Source: Clostridiales bacterium UBA4821
GTDB lineage: Bacteria > Bacillota > Clostridia > Acetivibrionales > UBA4821
Length of the DNA stretch: 15,208 nucleotides
Assembly (NCBI GenBank): GCA_002402315.1
Contig: DHFP01000167.1
Coordinates: 1-15,208, forward strand
Direction of reading: 5' to 3'
Part shown: in pieces, positions 1-6,944 of the stretch
Layout: every line of letters starts with the position of its first letter
How positions within the stretch are numbered: the first letter of the stretch is position 1
Position numbers and translations under genes: made by a program
Notes under the pieces: model-generated
Seen by the model: the letters and a program-made list of their open reading frames with translations, nothing else
Databases searched by the model: none
What the model was told of the DNA's origin: nothing

Positions 1-71
1 AGCAATTACTTTCAACATGTAAATTATTTTTTACTTTTTATATAGATTGAAAAATTTCTTTCAGATTAAAA

Positions 72-100
72 TTGACATGACAGAAAAATGGTAATATCCT
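72..100 (+). promoter_or_regulatory. Sigma-A promoter of mdh
   Basis: A perfect -35 TTGACA (72-77) and a -10 TATCCT (95-100, 4 of 6 consensus) are separated by exactly 17 bp. The predicted start near 107 gives a leader of about 97 nt before mdh. The leader carries TTACTAATA twice (154-162 and 169-177) and the inverted core ATTAGTA at 116-122, which might be operator sites. Confidence 0.65.
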
Positions 101-203
101 GGAATAGTAGTACATATTAGTATCAGGTCATAATCTCAAAAAATGTTAAATTATTACTAATAGAATACTTACTAATACTAGAATAAATTAAGGAGGATGT
201 AAA

Positions 204-1133
204 ATGAAACGCAACAAAATTACCATTATCGGGTCAGGAAATGTGGGGGCAACTTGCGCACATTGGGCTGCTGCAAAAGAGTTGGGTGATATTGCCTTAT
301 ACGATATCGTAGAAGGAGTACCGCAGGGGAAAGCTTTGGATTTAATGGAAGCTGCACCGGTAGAAGGATTTGACAGCATAATCACGGGAACAAATGACTA
401 TGCTGACACAGCCAATTCGGATATTGTAGTAATTACTGCCGGAATTGCCAGAAAACCCGGCATGAGCAGGGACGACCTATTGAATACAAATGCAGGCATT
501 GTACGCAAGTGTACTGAAGAGGTTGTAAAACACTCTCCAAATGCATACATAATACTGGTTACCAATCCTGTTGATGTAATATGCTCCGTTGCTCTTAAGG
601 CCTGCGGGTTTCCGACAAACAGAGTATTTGGTCTTTCAGGGGTTCTGGATTCAGCCAGATTTAAGACATTTGTAGCAAGAGAGCTGAACGTTTCGTTTGA
701 AGATATTACCACCTTTGTCCTTGGAGGTCATGGCGACGATATGGTACCAATGGTTAGATACACTTATGCAGGCGGTATACCAATCGAAACCCTGATAGAC
801 AAAGACAAGATAGATGCGATGGTTGAACGTGCCCGTAAAGGCGGGGCTGAGATAGTTAATTACCTGAAGACAGGCAGCGCTTACTATGCTCCAAGCGCTT
901 CAATTATCCAGATGGTTGAAGCCATACTGAAGGATAAGAAGAGGATCCTTCCGATTGCCGCTTACCTCAATGGCGAATATGGTCATAAGGGTGTTTTTGC
1001 CGGAGTACCTGCAATCATTGGTGGTAACGGGGTTGAAAAGATAATCGAGATGGATATTACTTCCATAGAAAAGGAAGCACTTGATAAGTCCATAAATTCG
1101 GTTAAGAACCTTATGGCGAGCATTAACGGTTAG
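204..1133 (+). CDS. mdh: NAD-dependent malate dehydrogenase
   Basis: Predicted to interconvert malate and oxaloacetate with NAD(H) in the cytosol. The 309-residue length is normal for the LDH-like MDH family. The Rossmann motif GSGNVG is at residues 10-15, and Asp34 after the second strand favours NAD over NADP. The substrate loop reads ARKPGMSR, with Arg83 where lactate dehydrogenases have Gln, so malate rather than lactate is expected. Asp149, Arg152 and the catalytic His176 (in GGHGDD) are present. An AAGGAGG ribosome binding site lies 8 nt upstream of the ATG. It is a single-gene unit with its own promoter and a strong terminator. In C. thermocellum MDH works with PEP carboxykinase and malic enzyme in a malate shunt that makes pyruvate; that role here is inferred, as neither partner gene is in view. 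Confidence 0.95.
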   Translation: MKRNKITIIGSGNVGATCAHWAAAKELGDIALYDIVEGVPQGKALDLMEAAPVEGFDSIITGTNDYADTANSDIVVITAGIARKPGMSRDDLLNTNAGIVRKCTEEVVKHSPNAYIILVTNPVDVICSVALKACGFPTNRVFGLSGVLDSARFKTFVARELNVSFEDITTFVLGGHGDDMVPMVRYTYAGGIPIETLIDKDKIDAMVERARKGGAEIVNYLKTGSAYYAPSASIIQMVEAILKDKKRILPIAAYLNGEYGHKGVFAGVPAIIGGNGVEKIIEMDITSIEKEALDKSINSVKNLMASING

Positions 1134-1143
1134 CCAAATTCCT

Positions 1144-1179
1144 AAAAACCCTCCTATCGCAAACGATAGGAGGGTTTTT
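1144..1179 (+). terminator. Intrinsic terminator of mdh
   Basis: A perfect 16-bp inverted repeat (arms 1144-1159 and 1164-1179, core CCCTCCTATCG) closes a 4-nt CAAA loop and ends in TTTTT. It lies 10 bp after the mdh stop. The A-run at its 5' side gives U residues on the other strand too, so it could act both ways. Confidence 0.95.
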
Positions 1180-1265
1180 AGTCCCTTTAAATATCAGTCT
1201 TGATGCATATTAACTCAATACCTGGAAAATAATAAATAATAATATTAATGTTAAGTGGTGAATTC

Positions 1266-2042
1266 ATGGAGGAATTAACACAATCTATAAGAAATCAACG
1301 CAGGCCTAAGGGTTACATTTCCTCACTCGATATTAATCTTGTGCACCCGAGAACCCCCTGGGTGATTGCTTGGTGGGCTGCCGCTTTTCCAGGGTTTGGA
1401 CATCTTTTATTGGGTATGTATTTAAAAGGTTTTATTCTAATAGTATGGGAGATTTTCACTAATGTTAACTCTAATTTAAACCTGGCAATTCTATACTCCT
1501 TTACAGGACAGTTTGACCTGGCGATAAATACGCTTAATAAAAAATGGCTGCTTCTGTATGCGCCGGTATATATTGCATCTATATGGGACAGCTACCGCTT
1601 AACGGTGGACTTGAACAAATACTCTATCCTGGCAGACAGGGAAAAGTCGCCTATTATTCCTTTTAAAATTAGTCCAATAGCGATGAATTTTTTCGATAAA
1701 AGAAACCCATGGATTACTACAGCCTGGTCTGCTTTAATACCCGGTCTTGGGCAGATTTGTACAAACAGGTGTTTTATAGGTTTTTTCTTATTGACATGGT
1801 GGATTGCTATTGCATATTTTTCAAATCTGCTTGAAGCAATTCATTTTACATCAGTTGGAGCATTTAGCCAGGCAGTTTCCGTTGCTAACCCCGGATGGAT
1901 GATTTTTTTGCCTTCCATTTATGGATTAGCAGTATTTGATGCTTATGTTGGAGCGGTTGAGTATAATAAGCTGTTTGAGACTGAACAGGCAAGGTTTTTG
2001 AAGGATAATTACCAGAGCTCCGAATTTGTCATGCCTGCATAG
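1266..2042 (+). CDS. Membrane protein with two tandem ~90-residue repeats, unknown function
   Basis: Function not recognised. The 258-residue protein is two copies of one unit, residues about 30-119 and 147-236. Both follow the pattern PW(V/I)..AW.A..PG.G, then GF.L..W.I, then SNL..AI with G.F..A, then W....P.IY..A..D.Y and NK. Each unit has two or three hydrophobic segments, so four to six membrane spans are likely. The PG.G stretch followed by a Gly-Phe hydrophobic helix recalls small TM2-like membrane domains, but I cannot assign a family. The ATG at 1266 is chosen because GGTG lies just upstream; an in-frame ATG at 1248 has no ribosome binding site. The next gene begins 16 bp after the stop, so the two are probably co-transcribed. 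Confidence 0.8.
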   Translation: MEELTQSIRNQRRPKGYISSLDINLVHPRTPWVIAWWAAAFPGFGHLLLGMYLKGFILIVWEIFTNVNSNLNLAILYSFTGQFDLAINTLNKKWLLLYAPVYIASIWDSYRLTVDLNKYSILADREKSPIIPFKISPIAMNFFDKRNPWITTAWSALIPGLGQICTNRCFIGFFLLTWWIAIAYFSNLLEAIHFTSVGAFSQAVSVANPGWMIFLPSIYGLAVFDAYVGAVEYNKLFETEQARFLKDNYQSSEFVMPA

Positions 2043-2058
2043 GAAAGGAATAAAATAT

Positions 2059-2529
2059 ATGTACATAATTTCAACGTTCCAGTATTCATCTCATTTGGAG
2101 CTGGCAATCAGCGGACTGGAGCAGAGAGGCATTGCGAGAGGGAAAATACTTGCAGTACCGTTGGATAAAAGGGTTGATAAAAGAAAGCTGTTCGATACTA
2201 TAAGGCAGTCTGATGGGGTAAGCCTGTTTGACCTGTCGGTTATACTTGGAACTATATTCATGCTTTTTGGAGTTATATATGGATTCATACTGGAATGGGG
2301 TCCGATTATATGGGGGCTGATTGGACTAATTGCAGGCTCTGTATTAGGGTTTATTATTGACCTTTTTCACACCAAAAATTGGATTCAAAGGCCAAAGGCC
2401 GGAGATAAGACTGCTGAAGTAGTTATAATTGTTAATTGTGATAGGAATCAGGTAGAAATGGCAGAGAGTATCCTCTGGAACAATATGGCTCTTGGGGTTG
2501 GACTATTAGATAGGGGGGAAGATAAATGA
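2059..2529 (+). CDS. Small protein with a two-helix membrane hairpin, unknown function
   Basis: Not assigned to a family. The protein has 156 residues from the ATG at 2059, which has AGGAAAGG about 10 nt upstream; an in-frame ATG at 2026 overlaps the previous gene and lacks a ribosome binding site. Residues 1-50 look soluble, with a strand-helix-strand pattern (YIISTF, a helix, KILAVPLD). Residues about 57-105 are two hydrophobic segments joined by a short turn. The C-terminal 35 residues again look like strand-helix-strand (VVIIVNCD, a helix, GVGLLD). The two ends could pack together as a ferredoxin-like (ACT-like) fold on one face of the membrane; that is inference from pattern alone. It lies in a two-gene operon with the duplicated membrane protein, which suggests a shared role. 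Confidence 0.8.
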   Translation: MYIISTFQYSSHLELAISGLEQRGIARGKILAVPLDKRVDKRKLFDTIRQSDGVSLFDLSVILGTIFMLFGVIYGFILEWGPIIWGLIGLIAGSVLGFIIDLFHTKNWIQRPKAGDKTAEVVIIVNCDRNQVEMAESILWNNMALGVGLLDRGEDK

Positions 2530-2531
2530 CA

Positions 2532-2553
2532 GCACTACTTATTGTGCCTTTTT
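2532..2553 (+). terminator. Weak terminator-like hairpin between convergent genes
   Basis: GCAC (2532-2535) and GTGC (2544-2547) can pair over an 8-nt loop, followed by CTTTTT. The stem is only 4 bp and overlaps the 3' end of the convergent minus-strand gene, so it may be a weak terminator for the upstream membrane-protein pair or merely chance. Confidence 0.25.
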
Positions 2554-2910
2554 AATCTCCTTCTCCATATTTACTCCTTGTATATGGATATTTATTTCAT
2601 TAGCATTTAAACCTGTCATTGCTTCAACGGCTTCTTTTACTTTAATCTGGCTTTTCCTGCCAACATCATGGATTATTGCCCCGTATTCAACAATCATGAA
2701 GAGGTCTATAGTAATATTTCTATCTTTAGTCTCAATTTTTACTCCCTTGGAAAGATTCTTACCTCTTAGAATCTCAACAATTCCACCTGCCAGTCCCCCG
2801 CTCATACCGGCAACACCTGCAACTTCGGCAGCCGCCATACCGGCAATTGTGGCAATTACTTCATTTGATATTCTGACATTTCCTAAATATTTTTGTAGCG
2901 TTTCGGACAT
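2539..2910 (-). CDS. Asp23/Gls24 family envelope-stress protein
   Basis: A 123-residue protein of the Asp23/Gls24 (DUF322) family, which includes Staphylococcus Asp23, Bacillus YqhY/YloU and Gls24. Recognisable features are an N-terminal G.V.IS.EVI..IA..AA.EV.GV..M, a central KGV.IE..D..I.IDLF..VEYG, and a C-terminal I...V...V....GL...E.NIHIQGV. The family forms cytoplasmic, often membrane-associated assemblies linked to cell-envelope homeostasis; no enzyme activity is known. The Gly-rich GGLAGGIVEILRGKN segment (residues 38-52) is typical. GAGGAGACGGAG precedes the ATG. It is a single gene, divergent from the ferredoxin/oxidoreductase operon, and its stop lies 9 bp from the stop of the convergent membrane-protein gene. 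Confidence 0.9.
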   Translation of the reverse strand: MSETLQKYLGNVRISNEVIATIAGMAAAEVAGVAGMSGGLAGGIVEILRGKNLSKGVKIETKDRNITIDLFMIVEYGAIIHDVGRKSQIKVKEAVEAMTGLNANEINIHIQGVNMEKEIKKAQ

Positions 2911-2990
2911 AATCTCCGTCTCCTCTAATCATTTTAGTGTAAACTAATTAATTATATTAATGTTAAGATGCAATTATGATTGTAAAGCTC

Positions 2991-3017
2991 TTGCTATGCT
3001 CTGTAAGTTACTATAAA
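2991..3017 (+). promoter_or_regulatory. Possible promoter of the ferredoxin/oxidoreductase operon
   Basis: TTGCTA (2991-2996) and TATAAA (3012-3017) are 15 bp apart, a short spacer. They lie about 70 bp upstream of the ferredoxin start in the divergent intergenic region 2911-3085. A perfect TTGACA at 3053-3058 is too close to the gene to have a usable -10 box. Confidence 0.3.
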
Positions 3018-3085
3018 ATTATGTTAGATATTTAACATGCAAATATCAATTTTGACATATACTGTCGTGCTAATGGAGGGATCTT

Positions 3086-3505
3086 ATGCCAAAAATTTTA
3101 AAGGCTAGCGGTATGAATAAATGTATAGGCTGTTTTACATGCATGCTTACCTGTGCCGGGGTAAACCACCAAAACCATTCAATCTCTAAAAGCGCAATTC
3201 ATGTTAGAACAACAGGCGGCCTTACCGGTAAGTTTGTAGCTGTTGTATGCAATGCCTGCAAGGATGAAAGGGCTTGTGCAGAGGCATGCCCGACAGGCGC
3301 GCTGGAAAAGCGACGGGGAGGTGGAGTAATATTACACCCGGAAAAATGCATAGGGTGTAGAAAGTGTGAAAAAGCTTGTGTAGTGGGAGCTGTTCACTTT
3401 GATGAGTATGAAAGTAAGCCGATAATATGTAAACACTGCGGAGCCTGTGCAAGAATGTGTCCGCATGAATGCCTGAAAATGGAGGAATCGACTAATGATC
3501 TATGA
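3086..3505 (+). CDS. Four-cluster [4Fe-4S] ferredoxin, electron-transfer subunit of the oxidoreductase
   Basis: A 139-residue iron-sulfur protein with 17 cysteines, 16 of them in four sets that fit four [4Fe-4S] clusters. These are CIGCFTCMLTC (residues 13-23), CNACKDERACAEACP, CIGCRKCEKAC and CKHCGACARMC. The Cys spacing and the CP endings match the ferredoxin-like subunits beside aldehyde:ferredoxin oxidoreductase family enzymes, such as E. coli YdhY beside YdhV. GGAGGG lies 5 nt before the ATG. Its last 11 bases overlap the oxidoreductase gene, indicating translational coupling and probably a complex. It likely takes electrons from the tungsto/molybdopterin subunit and passes them on; the final acceptor is unknown. 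Confidence 0.9.
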   Translation: MPKILKASGMNKCIGCFTCMLTCAGVNHQNHSISKSAIHVRTTGGLTGKFVAVVCNACKDERACAEACPTGALEKRRGGGVILHPEKCIGCRKCEKACVVGAVHFDEYESKPIICKHCGACARMCPHECLKMEESTNDL

Positions 3506-5246
3506 GAATTATATAAGAGTTTTATATATAGATTTGACTTCAAATAAGATAAGGATAGAAAACAGGGAAGACCTCTGTGAATACCTTGGAGGAGTTGGGG
3601 TTGCATCAAAGCTTTTTGAGGAAAATCTGAAGCCGGAGCTTGATGTATTGGATGAAGCACAGCCTATTGTATTTGCAATTGGTGCAGCATCTACAATATT
3701 TCCCGTAATAACCAAGACGGTAGCAATGTTCCGTTCACCGCTCACTGGCGAACTGGGCGAAAGCTATGCAGGTGGTAGAATGGCCATGACTATGTTTATG
3801 GCTGGTTATGATGCTATAGTTATACAAGGAAAGTCAAGAAAGCCGACTTACATTACCATCAGTAAAAACAATGTGGAGTTTAAAGACGCTCGGGCAATAT
3901 GGGGTATGTGTAATGATGAAGCAGGACGGGTTATCAGGGAGAGAGGAACAGGTGGAGGAAAAAGAAGTATAATAAGAATTGGCCCAGCAGGCGAGAATCT
4001 GGTAAAGTATGCAAATGTATGTGTCGATACTTACAGGCATTTTGGCAGGTTAGGTCTTGGAGCAGTGTTCGGAAGCAAATACTTAAAAGCTATTTCGATA
4101 ATTGGAGATAGAAATATTCCTATCAAAAACTTCAAGGAGTACTTTAAGGTTTTCCAGGGAATATTTAAAAGGGTTAATGATACCGAAATAATGTCCAAGT
4201 ACCATGATGCAGGGACGCCTATAAATATTGAACCGCTGAACGCAGCAGGGGGGTTGCCCACCAAGAACCTTAAGCAGAATGTTTTTGAATATGGTCATAA
4301 TGTTTCGGGTGAGGCTTTCGCATGTTCGAACCTTGTCAGGAAAATGGCATGTACCGGCTGTCCGGTAGGGTGTATTCACATAGGTCAGTTCAGGCGGGAA
4401 TTTGATAAGGGACACGAATATGAAGCAGTAAGTGTTGCGTACGATTATGAACTAATATACGCACTTGGGACATTTTTAGGTGTTAAAACCACGGAAGAGG
4501 TTCTCCAGCTTATTGAAGCGGTTGAAAAGCATGGATTGGATGCCATGTCAACAGGTGTCGTATTGGGTTGGGCTACCGAAGCATTCATGAAGAAGCTTAT
4601 TACGGAACAGGATACCATTGTACCGCTGTCATTTGGGGATACTGCCAACTATATAAAAGCAATTGGATATATAAGCAAAAAGGAGAATGATTTTTATGAG
4701 GCGCTTTCAGAAGGGGCCTATAAAGCTTCGGAGGTATACGGCGGTAAAGAATTTGCCATGACATTTGCAAAAAATGAGATGCCGGGTTATCATACCGGGT
4801 ATGGTTCAGTGATAGGACCTACAGTTGGTGCAAGGCACTCCCACCTTTGTAATGGAGGATATGCAATTGATCAGAGCATAAAGGAGTTTAACAAGGAGAA
4901 GTTTATTGAAGCAATTTTTGCTGAAGAAAAGGAAAGGTGCATGCTAAACTCACTAATAATTTGCCTCTTTGCGAGAAAGGTGTATGACAGGCAGACCATC
5001 CTTGCAGCGTTGAATTCGATAGGCAGCAATTACACTGATGAGGACTTAACTGCATTAGGCGAAAAAATATATAAAGTCAAACTTCGCATAAAAAAATCCC
5101 TTGGATTTGACCAGTTAAGTGTCAAGCTTCCGCGGAGATTATTTGAAACGCCCAGCATGACGGGTTTGCTTGATGAAAATGTAGCTTACGAGCTTATGGA
5201 AATGTACAATAAAAAGACCGAGGAGTTAATGGCCAAGGAGATTTAG
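3495..5246 (+). CDS. Aldehyde:ferredoxin oxidoreductase family enzyme (tungsten/molybdenum bis-pterin)
   Basis: A 583-residue member of the AOR family, which oxidises aldehydes to acids, or reduces acids, using a tungsten or molybdenum bis-pyranopterin cofactor and one [4Fe-4S] cluster. The N-terminal pterin-binding domain has LGGVGVASKL (31-40), MFRSPLTGELGESYAGGR (78-95) and RIGPAGENLVKYANV (161-175). The cluster motif CTGCPVGC supplies Cys286, Cys289 and Cys293, and the likely fourth ligand is Cys491 in LIICLFARK. EMPGYHTGYG (429-438) is also a family landmark. Length is close to the usual 600-620. The ATG at 3495 has GGAGGA 8 nt upstream, inside the ferredoxin gene. The separate polyferredoxin partner resembles the YdhV/YdhY arrangement more than stand-alone archaeal AOR. 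Substrate and metal cannot be read from the sequence. Confidence 0.9.
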   Translation: MIYENYIRVLYIDLTSNKIRIENREDLCEYLGGVGVASKLFEENLKPELDVLDEAQPIVFAIGAASTIFPVITKTVAMFRSPLTGELGESYAGGRMAMTMFMAGYDAIVIQGKSRKPTYITISKNNVEFKDARAIWGMCNDEAGRVIRERGTGGGKRSIIRIGPAGENLVKYANVCVDTYRHFGRLGLGAVFGSKYLKAISIIGDRNIPIKNFKEYFKVFQGIFKRVNDTEIMSKYHDAGTPINIEPLNAAGGLPTKNLKQNVFEYGHNVSGEAFACSNLVRKMACTGCPVGCIHIGQFRREFDKGHEYEAVSVAYDYELIYALGTFLGVKTTEEVLQLIEAVEKHGLDAMSTGVVLGWATEAFMKKLITEQDTIVPLSFGDTANYIKAIGYISKKENDFYEALSEGAYKASEVYGGKEFAMTFAKNEMPGYHTGYGSVIGPTVGARHSHLCNGGYAIDQSIKEFNKEKFIEAIFAEEKERCMLNSLIICLFARKVYDRQTILAALNSIGSNYTDEDLTALGEKIYKVKLRIKKSLGFDQLSVKLPRRLFETPSMTGLLDENVAYELMEMYNKKTEELMAKEI

Positions 5247-5294
5247 AGATACTTTGGCAATTAGGGAAATAATTTCTTTTCAGGATTTTAAACA

Positions 5295-5327
5295 GTAAAA
5301 ATCAAGGGCTGAAACCCTTGATTTTAC
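5295..5327. terminator. Bidirectional terminator shared by the oxidoreductase operon and tRNA-Leu
   Basis: An inverted repeat with arms around 5298-5308 and 5315-5325 (AAAATCAAGGG / CCCTTGATTTT) closes the loop CTGAAA. T-runs follow on both strands: four on plus, five on minus. It starts about 50 bp after the oxidoreductase stop and ends 2 bp before the tRNA 3' end. Confidence 0.85.
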
Positions 5328-5328
5328 T

Positions 5329-5415
5329 TGGTGCGAGAGGCGGGATTTGAACCCGCACGCCCTTTCGGACACTAGAACCTGAATCTAGCGAGTCTGCCAA
5401 TTCCACCACTCTCGC
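5329..5415 (-). tRNA. tRNA-Leu (anticodon CAG)
   Basis: Read on the minus strand, the acceptor stem is GCGAGAG pairing with CTCTCGC, with a discriminator A and an encoded CCA end (5329-5331). The anticodon stem CTAGA/TCTAG holds the loop TTCAGGT, so the anticodon is CAG, reading leucine codon CUG. The long variable arm (GTCCGAAAGGGC region) is the class II feature expected of tRNA-Leu, and the T arm GCGGGTTCAAATCCCGC is canonical. It stands alone with its own promoter and terminator. Confidence 0.97.
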
Positions 5416-5434
5416 ATTTCAAATTGCACATCTT

Positions 5435-5463
5435 ATTATAAATGATAACTTTATTTAAATCAA
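5435..5463 (-). promoter_or_regulatory. Promoter of tRNA-Leu
   Basis: On the minus strand, TTGATT (5458-5463) and a perfect TATAAT (5435-5440) are 17 bp apart. Transcription would start near 5428, about 13 nt before the mature tRNA 5' end. Confidence 0.75.
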
Positions 5464-5497
5464 TGGGGAAATTTTAAAATTGAGATTTCCTAAAATA

Positions 5498-5514
5498 ATA
5501 TTAAGGAATGATAA
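5498..5514 (+). repeat. 17-bp sequence shared with the end of the 12918-13087 palindromic element
   Basis: ATATTAAGGAATGATAA occurs here and at 12917-12933, where it forms the outer end of the left arm of the palindromic element. Matching stops on both sides and no partner arm is seen nearby, so this is either a remnant of a related element or a shared site. Confidence 0.5.
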
Positions 5515-5536
5515 GCCTATTACCATAAATTTAGAA

Positions 5537-5565
5537 TTGATAAGCGGCAGCAAGTAAACTATAAT
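5537..5565 (+). promoter_or_regulatory. Strong promoter of the structured RNA and deacetylase transcript
   Basis: TTGATA (5537-5542, 5 of 6) and a perfect TATAAT (5560-5565) are separated by 17 bp. The predicted start at 5572-5573 falls at the base of the closing stem of the folded RNA that follows. Confidence 0.8.
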
Positions 5566-5570
5566 ATGTT

Positions 5571-5730
5571 ACTGGGGAATGACAGGTACAGCCTTAGAAA
5601 ATAACTGCTTAAACGTAATATTATTTATATTATTAACCTTCGCTAAAATAGGACTCCTTTCACGTGGTATATGAACCACGGGTAGAATACCCTCCTTCTA
5701 ACTATAAAGGTTATACCTGTCTACCCCTCA
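5571..5730 (+). ncRNA. Unassigned structured RNA or leader element
   Basis: The stretch folds into one closed unit. The base stem has GGGG (5574-5577) with CCCC (5724-5727), GACAGGTA (5581-5588) with TACCTGTC (5714-5721), and AGCCTT (5590-5595) with AAGGTT (5707-5712, one G-U pair), giving 18 pairs with small interruptions. Inside are an AT-rich hairpin (about 5614-5636), a hairpin CGTGGT/ACCACG (5663-5668 / 5675-5680) and next to it GGTA/TACC (5681-5684 / 5688-5691). AGGA (5650-5653) can pair with TCCT (5693-5696) around those two. No terminator separates it from the deacetylase start at 5776, so it could be a riboswitch-like leader or the 5' part of a processed RNA. I could not match it to 6S, T-box, c-di-GMP, SAM, TPP, FMN or other classes I know. 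An alternative is a small inverted-repeat mobile element. Confidence 0.6.
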
Positions 5731-5775
5731 TTTGTGTTTGGAACAATATTTAGAATTGGGAGAGGTTGGATACAT

Positions 5776-6852
5776 ATGACCAATATAATTAAATTACTAA
5801 TCATACTATCACTGTTTTTTTCACTTATTTCATGTTCAACAGAATCAAAACCTGAACCGCAGACCCAACAACTCAATCAACCGCCTCAAAATCAAATTAA
5901 CGGTCAAATTGACCGGCAGCCTCAGGATGGTCAAATTTTAGAGAAAGAAAATACTGCTAATGTAAACTACAATGAAATGGGAAAAGTAATGGTATTAATG
6001 TATCATCAGTTTGTCGATAAAGAAACCAATGAGTGGACACGCTCTTTTGATAATTTCAGAAAAGACCTCCAGGTGCTTTATGATAAAGGGTATAGGCCTG
6101 TTAATCTTAGGGATTATATTGATGGCAATATTGACGTTCCGGCAGGGTATACACCGGTTGTTTTTACCTTTGATGATGGTACTTCAGGCCAGTTTAATCT
6201 TGTTGAAAAAGAAGGTAAGCCGGCAGCCAATCCGAAATCTGTCGTAGGAATTATGGAGGAATTTAGCAAGACACATCCTGATTTTCCTTTGAAGGGGACA
6301 TTCTTTATAAACCATACAGGGTTTTTCCATGGTAAGGGTACACCACAGGAGAGGTTAAAATACCTGATTGATAAGGGGTTTGAGATTGGAAACCATACTG
6401 TCAGCCATGCTAATTTAAGGAAGGTTGCCACTGCCGAAGATATTCAGAAAGAAATCGGGAGTCATGTGAAGAAAACCGCTGAATTATTGCCGGGTTACGT
6501 AGTGGATGAATTGGCGCTGCCATTGGGAATTATGTCGCGGAAGTATCCTGAGTTTGTTGAAAAGGGAGAATACCAGGGGACAAAGTATCAAAACAGGGTT
6601 ATTCTTTTGGTAGGTTCTAATCCGGCGCCTTCTCCGGCAAACAAAGACGTAAACCTTCTTAAACTTCCACGAATCCGTGCAATGGGATACAAACCCGTTG
6701 CAAATGATATGTACTACTGGTTGGATTATTTTGATAAAAATCCGGAAGAGAGATATTTGAGCGATGGAAATAAAGATACATTCACAATGCCGGTAAAGTT
6801 TAAGGAACAGGTTAACCAGAAGCCAGGCAAGAATATTGTATTATTGAAGTAG
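5776..6852 (+). CDS. Lipoprotein polysaccharide deacetylase (NodB family)
   Basis: A membrane-anchored carbohydrate esterase family 4 protein, probably removing acetyl groups from a cell-surface polysaccharide or peptidoglycan. The ATG at 5776 is chosen because GGGAGAGG lies about 10 nt upstream and it gives a short lipoprotein signal peptide ending in the lipobox L-I-S-C (Cys20); a GTG at 5734 is in frame but unlikely. A Gln/Pro-rich linker runs to about residue 60. The NodB domain begins at VMVLMYHQF (71-79). Motif 1 is TFDDG (131-135: Asp133 catalytic base, Asp134 metal), and motif 2 is HTVSH (His207, His211). Motif 3, usually R.P(Y/F), is not evident; ALPLG (247-251) is the nearest segment. 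The protein has 358 residues. The gene follows the structured RNA without an intervening terminator. Confidence 0.85.
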   Translation: MTNIIKLLIILSLFFSLISCSTESKPEPQTQQLNQPPQNQINGQIDRQPQDGQILEKENTANVNYNEMGKVMVLMYHQFVDKETNEWTRSFDNFRKDLQVLYDKGYRPVNLRDYIDGNIDVPAGYTPVVFTFDDGTSGQFNLVEKEGKPAANPKSVVGIMEEFSKTHPDFPLKGTFFINHTGFFHGKGTPQERLKYLIDKGFEIGNHTVSHANLRKVATAEDIQKEIGSHVKKTAELLPGYVVDELALPLGIMSRKYPEFVEKGEYQGTKYQNRVILLVGSNPAPSPANKDVNLLKLPRIRAMGYKPVANDMYYWLDYFDKNPEERYLSDGNKDTFTMPVKFKEQVNQKPGKNIVLLK

Positions 6853-6944
6853 AATGGCAGAACTAAAATAATGCTTATCAAAATTAGCTAAGTGTGTTAA
6901 AATATCCAATGCTAAGGAATGATGAATATGGAGTACAGATTAGT

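Noticed and set aside
398..712. 104-codon open frame on the minus strand inside mdh
   Set aside because: It lies wholly within a certain gene, has no ribosome binding site and encodes no recognisable protein.
204..1133. Lactate dehydrogenase as an alternative to malate dehydrogenase
   Set aside because: The substrate loop has Arg83 (ARKPGMSR), the malate-type residue, instead of the Gln typical of lactate dehydrogenase.
5571..5730. Reading the structured region as a T-box or c-di-GMP riboswitch
   Set aside because: No T-box AGGGUGGNACCGCG sequence and no GCACAGGGCAAACC-type c-di-GMP core is present.
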